From: Burkholderia ubonensis | Lineage (GTDB): Bacteria > Pseudomonadota > Gammaproteobacteria > Burkholderiales > Burkholderiaceae | Assembly: GCF_902833085.1 (NCBI RefSeq) | Contig: NZ_CADFEB010000003.1 | Span: 558,001 to 622,000 of the forward strand | Length of the DNA: 64,000 nucleotides | Direction: 5' to 3' | Shown here: in pieces, positions 34,766 through 43,542 of the stretch | Layout: the number at the start of each line of letters is the position of its first letter | Numbering within the stretch: position 1 is the stretch's first letter | Notes under the pieces: generated by a model | Seen by the model: the letters and a program-made list of their open reading frames with translations, nothing else | Databases searched by the model: none | Told to the model about the DNA's origin: nothing | Made by a program: the position numbers and the translations under genes

Positions 34766-36175
34766 TTACCCGGCCGGGCCGCCGGCCGCCGGCACAGGCT
34801 TCGGCGCGCTCGGCGCGGCAAGCACCAGAATGTCGAACGGCGTCCCCTCCCGCGCTTCGAAACGGCGCACGAGGTCGATCTGATGGGTCGTCATCACGCT
34901 GCCCTTCGTCATCAGCAGCACGCCGCGATGCGTGCGCAGGTCGTCCGCGAGCTGCATCCCTTCGCACAGCTGCCCGGATTTCACTTCCGACACCGACGAC
35001 GCGATGCCCAAGGCCGCGGGCTTTTGCATCAGCGCCACGAAGCGTTCGACGATCTGCGGGTCGTAGCGCACGCCGGCCTGCGACTTGAGGACGTCGAGCG
35101 CCTGTTCGACGGAATGCGGCGGGCCGATCTCGCCGAGGCGCAGCCCCTCGAAATCACGCGCGACCGCGATGATCCGCGAGCCGAGCGGAATATCGATGCC
35201 CGAGAGGCCGTTCGGCGCGCCGCGGCCGTTGAACCGTTCGTACTGGTGCAGCACGATCGACGCGACCTGGTGAAGCTGCGCAACCGGCGTCAGCACCATT
35301 TGCGCGCGCAGCGGATGCTGCTGGAACAGTCGCGACTCGTCCGTGGTCATGCGGCTCAGCGGCTTGTGCAGCAGCTCGTCGGGCAACGACAGCTTGCCGA
35401 TCCCGTGCAGCAGCCCGGCGTAATAGACGTCCTGCGCGTGAAGACTGGACATGTCGGACGCGAACGCGAGATGACGCGCGATTTCGCCGATGCGCATCGA
35501 CTTTCCGCTGGCGTCCCCGCAGCGCAGCTCGATCATGCTCGCGCAGATCTGCACCATCGCCGTGAAATTGCTTTTCAGGTCGCGCTGCGCCGCTTCGAGG
35601 AACATCACGGTCTGGGCCAGTTCCTCGGTGCGGGTCCGCACCTGGGTTTCGAGCTCCGTGTTGAACCGGCGCAGCGTCTCGTTCTGCGCCTGCGTGAGCG
35701 CCGTCAGCCGCGCGGCCTCGCGCCGCAGGCGCCGCTGTTCGAGCGCCTGTTCGATCGTCAGCAGCAGATCGTGGTCGTCCCACGGCTTGTTCAGGTAGCG
35801 ATAGATGCCGCCTTCGTTGATCGCCTGCACCACCGAGTCGATTTCCGAATAGCCGGTCAGCAGGATGCGCATCGTGTCGGGCTGCAAGTCCCGCGCGCGG
35901 GCGAGGAACGCCGCGCCGCTCATGTGCGGCATGCGCATGTCCGATACGATCAGGTCGACTTCGGTCGACGCCAGGATCTCGAGCGCCGCCTCGCCGCCGT
36001 CGGCGGTCAGCACCTCATAGCGCGCCGGCCTGAGCAGGCGCTTGAGCGCCGACAGCACCGCGGGCTCGTCGTCGACGAGCAGGATCACCGGCGCGGCGGG
36101 CGTCTCGTCGGCCGGCTGCGTCGCGTCGACTGTCGTGCTGCCGCCTGTTGCGCTGTGGGTTGCCGGCGTCGTCAT
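34766..36175 (-). CDS. Response regulator with degenerate HD-GYP output
   Basis: This protein has 469 residues. The receiver (about 29-145) has DDE near 35-37, the phosphoacceptor D79 in SDMRMP and a lysine in YLNKPW. A coiled coil (about 145-205) leads to an HD-GYP-like domain. There the signature HD is H257-G258 (LLHGIGK), the HHE ligands read Q-Y-E at 311-313, and GYP is replaced by G-A-P at 319-321. The metal ligands for c-di-GMP hydrolysis are therefore lost, and the domain is probably a protein-interaction output. It lies directly upstream of the MHYT kinase, its likely partner. Confidence 0.88.
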   Translation of the reverse strand: MTTPATHSATGGSTTVDATQPADETPAAPVILLVDDEPAVLSALKRLLRPARYEVLTADGGEAALEILASTEVDLIVSDMRMPHMSGAAFLARARDLQPDTMRILLTGYSEIDSVVQAINEGGIYRYLNKPWDDHDLLLTIEQALEQRRLRREAARLTALTQAQNETLRRFNTELETQVRTRTEELAQTVMFLEAAQRDLKSNFTAMVQICASMIELRCGDASGKSMRIGEIARHLAFASDMSSLHAQDVYYAGLLHGIGKLSLPDELLHKPLSRMTTDESRLFQQHPLRAQMVLTPVAQLHQVASIVLHQYERFNGRGAPNGLSGIDIPLGSRIIAVARDFEGLRLGEIGPPHSVEQALDVLKSQAGVRYDPQIVERFVALMQKPAALGIASSVSEVKSGQLCEGMQLADDLRTHRGVLLMTKGSVMTTHQIDLVRRFEAREGTPFDILVLAAPSAPKPVPAAGGPAG

Positions 36176-36196
36176 GATGGCCCTCGTATCGAATTC

Positions 36197-36346
36197 TCAC
36201 GCCTTGCCTGCAACATCGGCCTGCGCCGCCGTTTCTGCATCGGGGAAAACGCGGATCGATGTCCGGCGCGCGTTCGCCTGCGCCGGCTGCAGGGAGGCCT
36301 GAATGGCGGCATCAGGCTGCCGTTGCGCAGCGGATGGTGCGTTCAT
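36197..36346 (-). CDS. Small ORF (49 aa) leading the response-regulator operon
   Basis: An ATG preceded by GGGGAA opens 49 codons (MNAPSAAQRQPDAAIQASLQ to FPDAETAAQADVAGKA). It ends 21 bp before the response-regulator start on the same strand. The ribosome site and Burkholderia-like composition favour a real small protein, but it has no recognisable domain. It could also be a leader peptide. Confidence 0.4.
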   Translation of the reverse strand: MNAPSAAQRQPDAAIQASLQPAQANARRTSIRVFPDAETAAQADVAGKA

Positions 36347-36581
36347 GATTCCCCGGAATGTGGACATGCGCGACGTGCGCGGCCGGCTGCCGCCTGTTTT
36401 TCCTGTCCTGGTTCGGTGACGTCCTGCTCGTGGCGCCGGCGAGCATGGCTCTCGACAATGCTATGAATTCGAACCCGAAATTTCAAGCAGCTTTGCGCGC
36501 GCTTTGTTCCGGAATTTCTGAAAGCCATCCGACCAGTCAATGCCCGGATTCACGGCCGGCGGACCAGGCAGCCGCCCTCTG

Positions 36582-37667
36582 CTACAACCCCTCTCTCTGC
36601 CCCGACAACAGCATCTTCCGGTAGGCGCCGGGCTTCTCGCCCGAAATGCGGGCAAACGCCCGGCTGAACGTGGCGACGTCGAAATAGCCCAGCTTTTCGG
36701 CGACGTCGAACAATGCGATCGCCGGGTTCTGCAGGAAGTTCTTCGCGAGATCGATCATCACGCTCTTCACCAGCGCATTGAAGTTCGCGCCTTCGATCTC
36801 GAGCCGGCGCTGCAGCGTGCGCGCGTTCATGCCGAGCGCGTCGGCAACCGCATTCAGGCTTCGGTATCTGGCCCACGACTGATAGAGGAGCTGGGTCACC
36901 CGCGCCGTGATCGACTGCTTCGTGTGATTGGCCAGCTGCCATTCCAGCTGATTGCAGCGCGGCAACAATTGCCGGAATACCGCCCGATTCGAGAACCGGA
37001 GCTTCGACATCAGCAACCAGGCGGGAAAAATGATCCGGGTATGCGGCGCATTGAATTCGACCGGGCAGCCGAATATTCTCTTGAACGTCCGTTTCGGTAC
37101 TTTTGATTTTGGCAGAGAAAATTCAATTTTCGTAAATGGCGCCGGATAACCGAGCATGTCTTCCGACTCGGTCCGAATCGTGGCCACGCAGATTTCCGTA
37201 TTCAACTGCCGCAGGTTCTCGTTGAAGCGATAACCGTCCACGACGATCGACGCCAGATCCCCATGCTCTTCCACTCTCATTCTGAAATACGACTCGCCGG
37301 TGAGCGGATGGTCGCATGCGAATTGCCATGCTTCGCCGAAGGTCGGCGCACATTGCATCGCGTAGCCGCGCACCCCGCCGATCGAAACGTGGATCGCCTG
37401 CCCGATCTTCAAGCCGAGCGCGGGGTCCCGCGACAGGCGCCTGGCGTTCTCCAGCACGGCGAGTTCCTGCGCATACGTGATCGACACTTCGTCGTTCTCG
37501 AGCTGTTGAACGGAGATATCGGCGCCTCGCAATACCGCCTCCGCGGCGATGCCGGCCGCGTCGAGCAGATCGACGACGATCGAGACGGTGTGAAGCGAAA
37601 CCGGAGTTTGAATTTCATCGACATGATCAAGTGTTGAATCCATCGAGCCGTTCATCGCGTGTTCCAT
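36582..37667 (-). CDS. AraC/OruR-type transcriptional regulator
   Basis: This protein has 361 residues from the ATG at 37667; an upstream GTG at 37700 adds 11. The N-terminal half is the AraC-binding-like domain found in OruR/ArgR-type regulators (AAEAVLRGADISVQQLENDE, SIGGVRGYAMQCAPTFGEAW). The C-terminal double HTH shows LNAVADALGMNARTLQRRLE and VAEKLGYFDVATFSRAFARI with GEKPGAYRK. It is divergent from a polyamine/amino-acid type ABC uptake operon, which it probably controls through the direct repeat at 37719-37754. Confidence 0.88.
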   Translation of the reverse strand: MEHAMNGSMDSTLDHVDEIQTPVSLHTVSIVVDLLDAAGIAAEAVLRGADISVQQLENDEVSITYAQELAVLENARRLSRDPALGLKIGQAIHVSIGGVRGYAMQCAPTFGEAWQFACDHPLTGESYFRMRVEEHGDLASIVVDGYRFNENLRQLNTEICVATIRTESEDMLGYPAPFTKIEFSLPKSKVPKRTFKRIFGCPVEFNAPHTRIIFPAWLLMSKLRFSNRAVFRQLLPRCNQLEWQLANHTKQSITARVTQLLYQSWARYRSLNAVADALGMNARTLQRRLEIEGANFNALVKSVMIDLAKNFLQNPAIALFDVAEKLGYFDVATFSRAFARISGEKPGAYRKMLLSGQREGL

Positions 37668-37718
37668 CCGAATGCGTCGGTATCGGGTGCCGGATTTCAC
37701 GAGAGTATATGCTCGGTT

Positions 37719-37754
37719 TGTCGTGAAATGCCTAAGAATGTCGCCAAGTGCCTA
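37719..37754 (+). promoter_or_regulatory. Direct-repeat operator between araC and ABC operon
   Basis: Two 16-bp direct repeats, TGTCGTGAAATGCCTA (37719-37734) and TGTCGCCAAGTGCCTA (37739-37754), match at 13 of 16 positions. They are offset by 20 bp, about two helical turns. This is the classic layout for AraC-type activators and recalls the TGTCGC core of ArgR-type sites. A TTGACT hexamer follows immediately at 37755-37760, placing the second repeat against the -35 region of the ABC operon. The regulator gene starts about 50 bp to the left. Confidence 0.65.
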
Positions 37755-37869
37755 TTGACTATCCAGGGTAAAACCGCAAAAGTACGATCGGCATGATTTG
37801 AATACAAAACCACCGGGGCGAAGCGAACGAACCCTGTTGCGAAACATAATAAAGCGGGCCGAACGTGTT

Positions 37870-38838
37870 ATGAGTGAGCATGTGTCCGGGGCGACAGGGC
37901 CTCGACCGAGCGCGACCGATTTTGCATTCCTGCCCCGGTTCCGGGTGAATTCCGCATGGCTCGGGCAATCGCTGGCCGCGCCTGCGCTGCTGCTGCTCGT
38001 GGCCGGTGTCGTGCTCCCGATGGCCGTCATCGCATTCGCGTCGATTTCCGCGCCGGAAGAATGGGGCGGCGTGCGTTGGGGGAGTTTCAGCGCCGACGCC
38101 TATCGGCGGATTCTGTTCGAGCAGGACTTCGACGGCAACTGGACGCTCAACACGGGGCTCGCGGCAATCGCCGTCCGGACTTTCGCGCTGTCGGTCGCAG
38201 CGACCATCGGCTGCCTCGCGCTCGGGTTCCCGGCCGCGCTCTATATCGCGATGCAACCCGCCCGTCGCCGGACCTGGCTGCTCATCTTCGTCACCGTGCC
38301 GTTCTGGACCAGCCTGATCGTCCGCCTGTATGCGTGGATCCTGCTTCTGAGAAGCGGCGGCGTCATCTCGACGGTGCTCGGCGGCCTGTTCGGGGCCCAC
38401 GTTCCCACGATCCTGTATACCGACGTCGCGACGGTGATCGGCCTGGTCTACGCATTCATCCCGTTCATGGTGCTCCCGATCTTCACGAGCCTCGAACACA
38501 TGAACTGGAACATCGTCGACGCCGCGTTCGATCTCGGTGCGACACCCTGGACGGTGGTCACGCAGATCATCGCGCCGTCGGCGCGGCACGGCATCGTGTC
38601 CGGGTGCATGCTGGTGCTGGTGCCGTCGCTCGGCGCGTTCCTGATTCCGGACATGCTGGGCGGCGCGAAGTCGATGATGCTGGGCAACCTGATCAATCTC
38701 CAGTTCGGCGACGCGCACAACTGGCCGCTCGGCGCGTCGCTGGCGATGGCGATGTACGCGCTGGTGCTGCTCTGCGTGCTGGCGAAGCGCCTGCTCATGA
38801 CTGCAAGGACGGGAGGCCGGCGTGCGCACCATGCGTGA
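37870..38838 (+). CDS. ABC transporter permease (PotB-like)
   Basis: This protein has 322 residues with six or so membrane helices. The cytoplasmic EAA loop reads DAAFDLGATPWTVVTQIIAP and the family segment VPFWTSLIVRLYAWILLLRS is present, as in PotB/SpuG-type spermidine/putrescine permeases. The ATG at 37870 was chosen over upstream in-frame codons because the product then begins with a plausible cytoplasmic leader. It overlaps the next permease gene by 17 bp, so the two are coupled. Confidence 0.88.
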   Translation: MSEHVSGATGPRPSATDFAFLPRFRVNSAWLGQSLAAPALLLLVAGVVLPMAVIAFASISAPEEWGGVRWGSFSADAYRRILFEQDFDGNWTLNTGLAAIAVRTFALSVAATIGCLALGFPAALYIAMQPARRRTWLLIFVTVPFWTSLIVRLYAWILLLRSGGVISTVLGGLFGAHVPTILYTDVATVIGLVYAFIPFMVLPIFTSLEHMNWNIVDAAFDLGATPWTVVTQIIAPSARHGIVSGCMLVLVPSLGAFLIPDMLGGAKSMMLGNLINLQFGDAHNWPLGASLAMAMYALVLLCVLAKRLLMTARTGGRRAHHA

Positions 38839-39634
38839 GTTCCCGGGATTGCGCGCGCTCGCCTGGGCCTTCTTCCTGTTCCTGTACGCGCCCATCGCCG
38901 CGCTGGTCGCGCTGAGCTTCAACAACGGCGGATCGGCGACCGTGTGGCAAGGATTCGGGCTGAGCGGATACGTGACCGTGCTGCACGACGGCGCCGCTTT
39001 CGCGGCCGCCCGCACGTCCTTTGCGATCGCCGCCCTCGCGGCGACGCTGTCGTCGCTGATCGCCGTTCCCACCGCACTTCATCTGTGGAACAACACGCGT
39101 CGAACCGCGGACTTCACGGGGATCCTGGTCGCGTCGCCGCTGCTCGTGCCCGAGATCGTGCTCGCGCTCGGCACGCTCATCCTGTTTTCGATCGTGGCGG
39201 TCAAGCTCGACTTCTGGACGATCGTGTTCGGTCACACGGTCTTCTGCCTTCCGTTCGCGTACCTGCCGATTCGCGGCTCGCTGTCGAGGATCGACCCGTC
39301 GTATCTCGAGGCCGCGGCCGACCTCGGCGCCGATCGCTGGCGCGTCTTTCGGCAGATCGTCTGGCCGCTGATCCGCACGGGTGTCGCGGCCGGCTTCGCA
39401 CTCGCCTTCGTCGTGTCGATCGACGATTTCGTGACGACGTACTTCCTGTCGGGGACGGCGACGACGACACTGCCGATGTACATCTACGGCCTCATTACGC
39501 GGGGCGTCAAACCCAACGTGAATGCGCTTGCGACGATCGTGCTGTTCTTCTCGTTCGGCGCCGCGCTGCTGTCGGTCTGGCTCTCGCGAGCGGCCAACAG
39601 CGAAAAACAACTGTCAATCCTGGAGCGAGCATGA
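38822..39634 (+). CDS. ABC transporter permease (PotC-like)
   Basis: This protein has 270 residues, starting at GTG 38822 or ATG 38831, inside the end of the previous gene. It has the PotC-type N-terminus with FLYAPIAALVALSFNNG, the EAA loop EAAADLGADRWRVFRQIVWP and FVVSIDDFVTTYFLSG, typical of polyamine permeases. It pairs with the upstream permease to form the membrane channel. It overlaps the binding-protein gene by ATGA. Confidence 0.9.
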   Translation: MRTMREFPGLRALAWAFFLFLYAPIAALVALSFNNGGSATVWQGFGLSGYVTVLHDGAAFAAARTSFAIAALAATLSSLIAVPTALHLWNNTRRTADFTGILVASPLLVPEIVLALGTLILFSIVAVKLDFWTIVFGHTVFCLPFAYLPIRGSLSRIDPSYLEAAADLGADRWRVFRQIVWPLIRTGVAAGFALAFVVSIDDFVTTYFLSGTATTTLPMYIYGLITRGVKPNVNALATIVLFFSFGAALLSVWLSRAANSEKQLSILERA

Positions 39635-40665
39635 AGATCGTAGCAACCGTCGTCCTGGCCGGCATGGCCATGATGCAATCCGCGCAAGCCGAGCAAGTGC
39701 TGCGCTTCGGCAACTGGCCGGGCTATTACCCGGTGGAACTGCTCAAGAAGTTCAAGAAGGAAACCGGGATCGACGTCACGCTCACCGCGTATGACAGCGA
39801 TGCCGCGGTGGCGACGAAGATGAAGGCCGGCGGCAGCGACTACGACGTCGTGATCGTTTCGGACCTTTACGTGTCGATGCTGGGCAAGCAGAACCTGATC
39901 GACAAGCTCGACAAGGCCAAATTGCCGAACGCCAGGAATATCCGGCCCGAGTACGCCCATCCTGTCGGCGACGCGAATCGCGATTACGGGATGCCGTACC
40001 AGGTGATCACGACCGGCCTGGTCTACGACACGTCGCGCGTCCCGAACGGCGTGCTGCCCGACACCTGGAAGACCTTCTTCGAGCCGCCGGAATACCTGAA
40101 GGGCAAGATCGTCGCGCTGAACGTCCAGGAGGAGCTGTACATGGCGGCCTCCTGGTACCTGGGGCAGGACGAATGCTCGGAGAACCCGCAAGACGCGAAG
40201 CGCGTGCTCGCCGTGCTCGAGAAGCAGAAGCCGTCGCTGCTCGCCTATGCAAACGACGGCGTGGTCGAGCGCTTCCAGTCGAAGCAAGTCATCGTGAACC
40301 ACGACTGGAGCGCCGACGCGGCCAAGTATCACAAGGTGCTGCCGACCATCGTCTTCATGTATCCGCGGGAAGGGGTGCATCAATACGTCGACAATTTCGT
40401 CATTCCGAGTGCGGCGAAGAATCGCGACAACGCGTATCGCTTCATCAACTGGATGATGGAGCCGCGCAACATTGCCGAGGCGTCGAACTTCAATCGCTAT
40501 CACGATGCGATCGTCGGCTCGACGCAGTTCCTGACGCCCGAATTGCAGAAGGACCCGACGATCAACCCGCCGCCCGAGTTTCAGAAGCGCCTGAAGCCGA
40601 TGAAGATCTGCTCGCCGGCCGCGATGGCGCTGCGCGACAAGGTGTGGGTCAAGCTGAAAGGCTGA
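39631..40665 (+). CDS. Periplasmic polyamine-type binding protein (PotD/PotF-like)
   Basis: This protein has 344 residues. The signal peptide (MKIVATVVLAGMAMMQSAQA) is followed by EQVLRFGNWPGYYPVELLKK. It has the PotD/SpuD-type fold markers YDVVIVSDLYVSMLGKQNLI and PREGVHQYVDNFVIPSAAKN. It captures polyamines or a related cationic compound in the periplasm for the two permeases. Neither the operon nor the rest of the window contains the ATP-binding subunit. The ligand cannot be fixed by eye. Confidence 0.88.
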   Translation: MKIVATVVLAGMAMMQSAQAEQVLRFGNWPGYYPVELLKKFKKETGIDVTLTAYDSDAAVATKMKAGGSDYDVVIVSDLYVSMLGKQNLIDKLDKAKLPNARNIRPEYAHPVGDANRDYGMPYQVITTGLVYDTSRVPNGVLPDTWKTFFEPPEYLKGKIVALNVQEELYMAASWYLGQDECSENPQDAKRVLAVLEKQKPSLLAYANDGVVERFQSKQVIVNHDWSADAAKYHKVLPTIVFMYPREGVHQYVDNFVIPSAAKNRDNAYRFINWMMEPRNIAEASNFNRYHDAIVGSTQFLTPELQKDPTINPPPEFQKRLKPMKICSPAAMALRDKVWVKLKG

Positions 40666-41504
40666 GGCTGTTTCCATGTCCGCCGACCCGCCGGTTTCGC
40701 CGGCCGGTCGGCGGGCCATCGCTCGATCGAGGTTCAACGAGCCATGCCAGGTTTACATTGATTCGTTCTCCGTAGCGAAGCGGCAAATTGATTCGACAAC
40801 GAAACGTATGACGCATCATGCATTTTCTTCGCGCGCCGCGTCGCGCATCCCGGACTCCCCCGGAGTCCCGTCTGGACACGCGATCAGATCCAGCCGCGTG
40901 CCTCGGATAAGCCAGACGGGTTTTCGGCCTTCGACCACCACGATCCCGTCGAGGGCCGCTTTCTCTTTCCGCGCTTCACACCACCGCCAAATTCCCGTTT
41001 GGCTCTCTCTATTGGCCGGTGGCTTCGCCGCGGGCGCTTCTCCGGCGAGATGCGCTCACGGCGCCTTTTATTCCATGCCGATCGACGCCGGGCGGCGTGC
41101 GCATCGGCGGTCGCCGCGTCGTTCGCGACGCACGAGCTTTCGCCAATCACACGGGGAGTGACGTCAATGCTGAACTGTATGAACACGATCTGGACACCGA
41201 CGAGCCGAACACCACCGAATGGCCGCCGCCGCAGGAACGGCGCGGCGGCGGGCGGCGCGAAATCGACGCCACCGAGGAAGGCCGCTGCGCGCGCGTCGAG
41301 CGTGCAATGCCCCGCGAGCCGTTGCGCGGACGACGCGAGCACAAGGCCGCCGCAACCGCTGCCTTCCGCGCGTCTGCATTGGCGGTCGAAGCGGCTTTGA
41401 TGTTGCCCTGTTTCATGAGGCAAGGCTCCGGCACGCCACCCGACGCTGCACTGCAATAGTTATACGCGATAATCGGCGGTTCCCGATCCTTGCCTGAACC
41501 CAGC
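40666..41504. other. Long gene-poor region after the ABC operon
   Basis: These 840 bp hold no gene I can support. Just after the binding-protein stop, 40682-40713 contains GC-rich inverted arms (CCCGCCG/CGGCGGG) that could act as a terminator, although no T-tract follows. Several overlapping open frames at 40884-41460 have Arg/Ala-rich composition and mutually contradictory frames, so I regard them as chance. A start preceded by GGGAG at 41167 opens only 77 Arg-rich codons. Confidence 0.4.
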
Positions 41505-42710
41505 ATGTCGACGCCTGAACCGGTCTCCCCCGAACATTCGTGGTGGGGCGTATGGGCACTCACGCTCTCCGCCTTCATTTTCAACACCACCGAATTCGTC
41601 CCCGTTGCCCTGCTCAGCGCGATCGGCGACAGCCTTCACATGCAGCCGACCGACGTCGGCCTGATGCTGACGATCTATGCGTGGACCGTGGCCGTGACGT
41701 CCCTGCCGTTGACGCTGGCGACCCGCACCATCGAACGTCGCAAGCTGCTGGCCGGGGTGCTCGTGCTGTTCATCGCCAGCCACGTCATCACCGGCGTCGC
41801 GTGGAGCTTTCCGGTGCTGGTGTTCGGCCGGGTGGGCATCGCGTGCGCGCATGCGATCTTCTGGTCGATCTCGATCTCGCTGGCGGTGAGGCTGGCGCCG
41901 CCGCGGAAAAAGAGCCGCGCGCTCGGTCTGCTGGCCACGGGAACGTCGATCGCGATGGTGGCGGGCATTCCCCTTGGCCGCGTGATCGGCGAGACGCTGG
42001 GCTGGCGGACGGCCTTCCTGATCATCGCCGGCGCCGCGGCAGTCGCGTTGCTGATGCTGCGCACCACGTTGCCGGCGCTGCCGAGCCAGCGGACGGGCTC
42101 GCTCGCCAGCCTGCCCGCCCTGCTGCGCAACCCGACGCTGATCCTGCTCTACCTGCTCACGATTCTCGTCGTGTCGGCGCACTTCACGTCGTACACCTAC
42201 ATCGAGCCGTTCCTCCAGCAGGTCAGCCATGCAAGCGAAAGCGGCATCACGACCATCCTGATCCTGTTCGGCGGCGCGGGCATTCCCGCCGCCCTCTGCT
42301 TCAACCGCCTCTACCCGCGCCGGCCGGCGCAATTCCTGCTGGCGTCGATCGTCGTCATCGCGTCCTGCCTGCTGATCCTGTTCCCCAGCGCGCTCAGCCT
42401 CGTCACGCTATCGGTTCACACCGTGGTCTGGGGCGGCGCGATCATCTGCTTCGGCCTCGCGATGCAGGCATGGGTGCTGAAACTGGCGCCGGACGCGACC
42501 GATCTCGCCGTCTCGATCTTTTCCGCGCTGTACAACGTCGGGATCGGCGCAGGGGCGCTGCTCGGCAACCACATCGCGCGCGACTTCGGGCTCGCGTGGA
42601 TCGGCACGTTCGGCGGCATCGTCGGCGGGCTCGGCGTGGGCGTCTGCTGGCTGGCATTGCGCGTGCACGCGACGAGAGCGGCGGCGCCGAATCCCGCATC
42701 GCTCGCCTAG
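41505..42710 (+). CDS. MFS exporter (SotB/AraJ-type)
   Basis: This protein has 401 residues with twelve hydrophobic segments. The first helix reads LSAFIFNTTEFVPVALLSAI, the signature of the SotB/AraJ sugar-efflux and drug:H+ antiporter group (NTTEFVPV). GRVGIACAHAIFWSISISLA and GIPLGRVIGETLGWRTAF are also typical. It is probably a proton-driven exporter of sugars or drugs. The ATG at 41505 was preferred to a TTG 15 bp upstream. A thioredoxin-like gene begins 14 bp after its stop. Confidence 0.88.
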   Translation: MSTPEPVSPEHSWWGVWALTLSAFIFNTTEFVPVALLSAIGDSLHMQPTDVGLMLTIYAWTVAVTSLPLTLATRTIERRKLLAGVLVLFIASHVITGVAWSFPVLVFGRVGIACAHAIFWSISISLAVRLAPPRKKSRALGLLATGTSIAMVAGIPLGRVIGETLGWRTAFLIIAGAAAVALLMLRTTLPALPSQRTGSLASLPALLRNPTLILLYLLTILVVSAHFTSYTYIEPFLQQVSHASESGITTILILFGGAGIPAALCFNRLYPRRPAQFLLASIVVIASCLLILFPSALSLVTLSVHTVVWGGAIICFGLAMQAWVLKLAPDATDLAVSIFSALYNVGIGAGALLGNHIARDFGLAWIGTFGGIVGGLGVGVCWLALRVHATRAAAPNPASLA

Positions 42711-42724
42711 CGGAACGGCTGCCC

Positions 42725-43534
42725 ATGTTGAGCATCGGTCCCTTCTCGATCCGTGTCGTCGCGGTAGTCGTCGCCGCGCTGCTGGCGTGGCTCGTCGCCC
42801 GTTTCATGCAGCGCCGCCCGCCGGACGGCCCGCACAAGAGCGCATCGAGCCTGATCCTCGACACGCTGCTGCTCGGGCTGATCGCCGCGCGCGTCGGCTA
42901 TGTCGCGCAGTGGTGGTCCGAGTATGCGGCGGCGCCCCGGTCGATCGTCGCGCTCGGCGACGGCGGCTTCGACTGGCGCATCGGCGTCGCGGCCGCGCTC
43001 GGGTGCGCCGGCTGGAGACTGCGCCGCCTGCCGGCGCTGCGTCGCCCCGTGCTGGCCGGAATGGCGGCCGGCCTCGTCGCGTGGGGCATCGCGCAGGGCA
43101 TGCTGGCGTCGTTGCAGCGCACCGCGCCGCCGTTCGCCGCGATGCGGATCGAAGCGCTCGACGCTACACCCGTGTCGCCGCAACGCTTCGCCGGAAAGCC
43201 GGTCGTCGTGAACCTGTGGGCGACGTGGTGCCCGCCTTGCCGGCGCGAGATGCCGATCCTCGAGCAAGCGCAGCGCGATCATCCGAACCTCACGGTCCTG
43301 ATGCTCAACCAGGGCGAAAACGCGCAAGCGGTGCGTGCGTTCCTCGAACAGCAAGGCCTGCGCTTCGACCACGTGCTGCTCGATCCTGCGCTGCACGCGA
43401 TGCATGCGTACGGCTCGCGCGGGCTGCCGACGACGCTCTTCTTCGACGCGAAAGGCGAACTCGTCGAATCGCACATGGGCGAGCTGACCGCCGCGCGGCT
43501 GAAGGACACCGTGACTCGACGCTTCGGCCGGTGA
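42725..43534 (+). CDS. TlpA-like membrane-anchored thioredoxin protein
   Basis: This protein has 269 residues. The N-terminal half has about four membrane helices (IRVVAVVVAALLAWLVARFM and others). The C-terminal about 140 residues form a TlpA/ResA-type thioredoxin domain with VVVNLWATWCPPCRREMPIL (redox motif WCPPC) and the cis-proline segment GLPTTLFFDAKGELV. It probably reduces or shuffles disulfides in the periplasm, with electrons perhaps passed through the membrane part. It lies 14 bp after the MFS gene and converges with the SDR gene. Confidence 0.88.
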   Translation: MLSIGPFSIRVVAVVVAALLAWLVARFMQRRPPDGPHKSASSLILDTLLLGLIAARVGYVAQWWSEYAAAPRSIVALGDGGFDWRIGVAAALGCAGWRLRRLPALRRPVLAGMAAGLVAWGIAQGMLASLQRTAPPFAAMRIEALDATPVSPQRFAGKPVVVNLWATWCPPCRREMPILEQAQRDHPNLTVLMLNQGENAQAVRAFLEQQGLRFDHVLLDPALHAMHAYGSRGLPTTLFFDAKGELVESHMGELTAARLKDTVTRRFGR

Positions 43535-43542
43535 TGCTCGTC

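Noticed and set aside
40682..40713. GC-rich inverted arms as terminator of the ABC operon
   Set aside because: Plausible stem but no T-tract and imperfect pairing. Noted only in the intergenic entry.
41167..41400. 77-codon ORF with a GGGAG site before the MFS gene
   Set aside because: Arg/Pro/Ser-rich, no hydrophobic or domain signal, and competing frames in the same stretch look equally (un)convincing.
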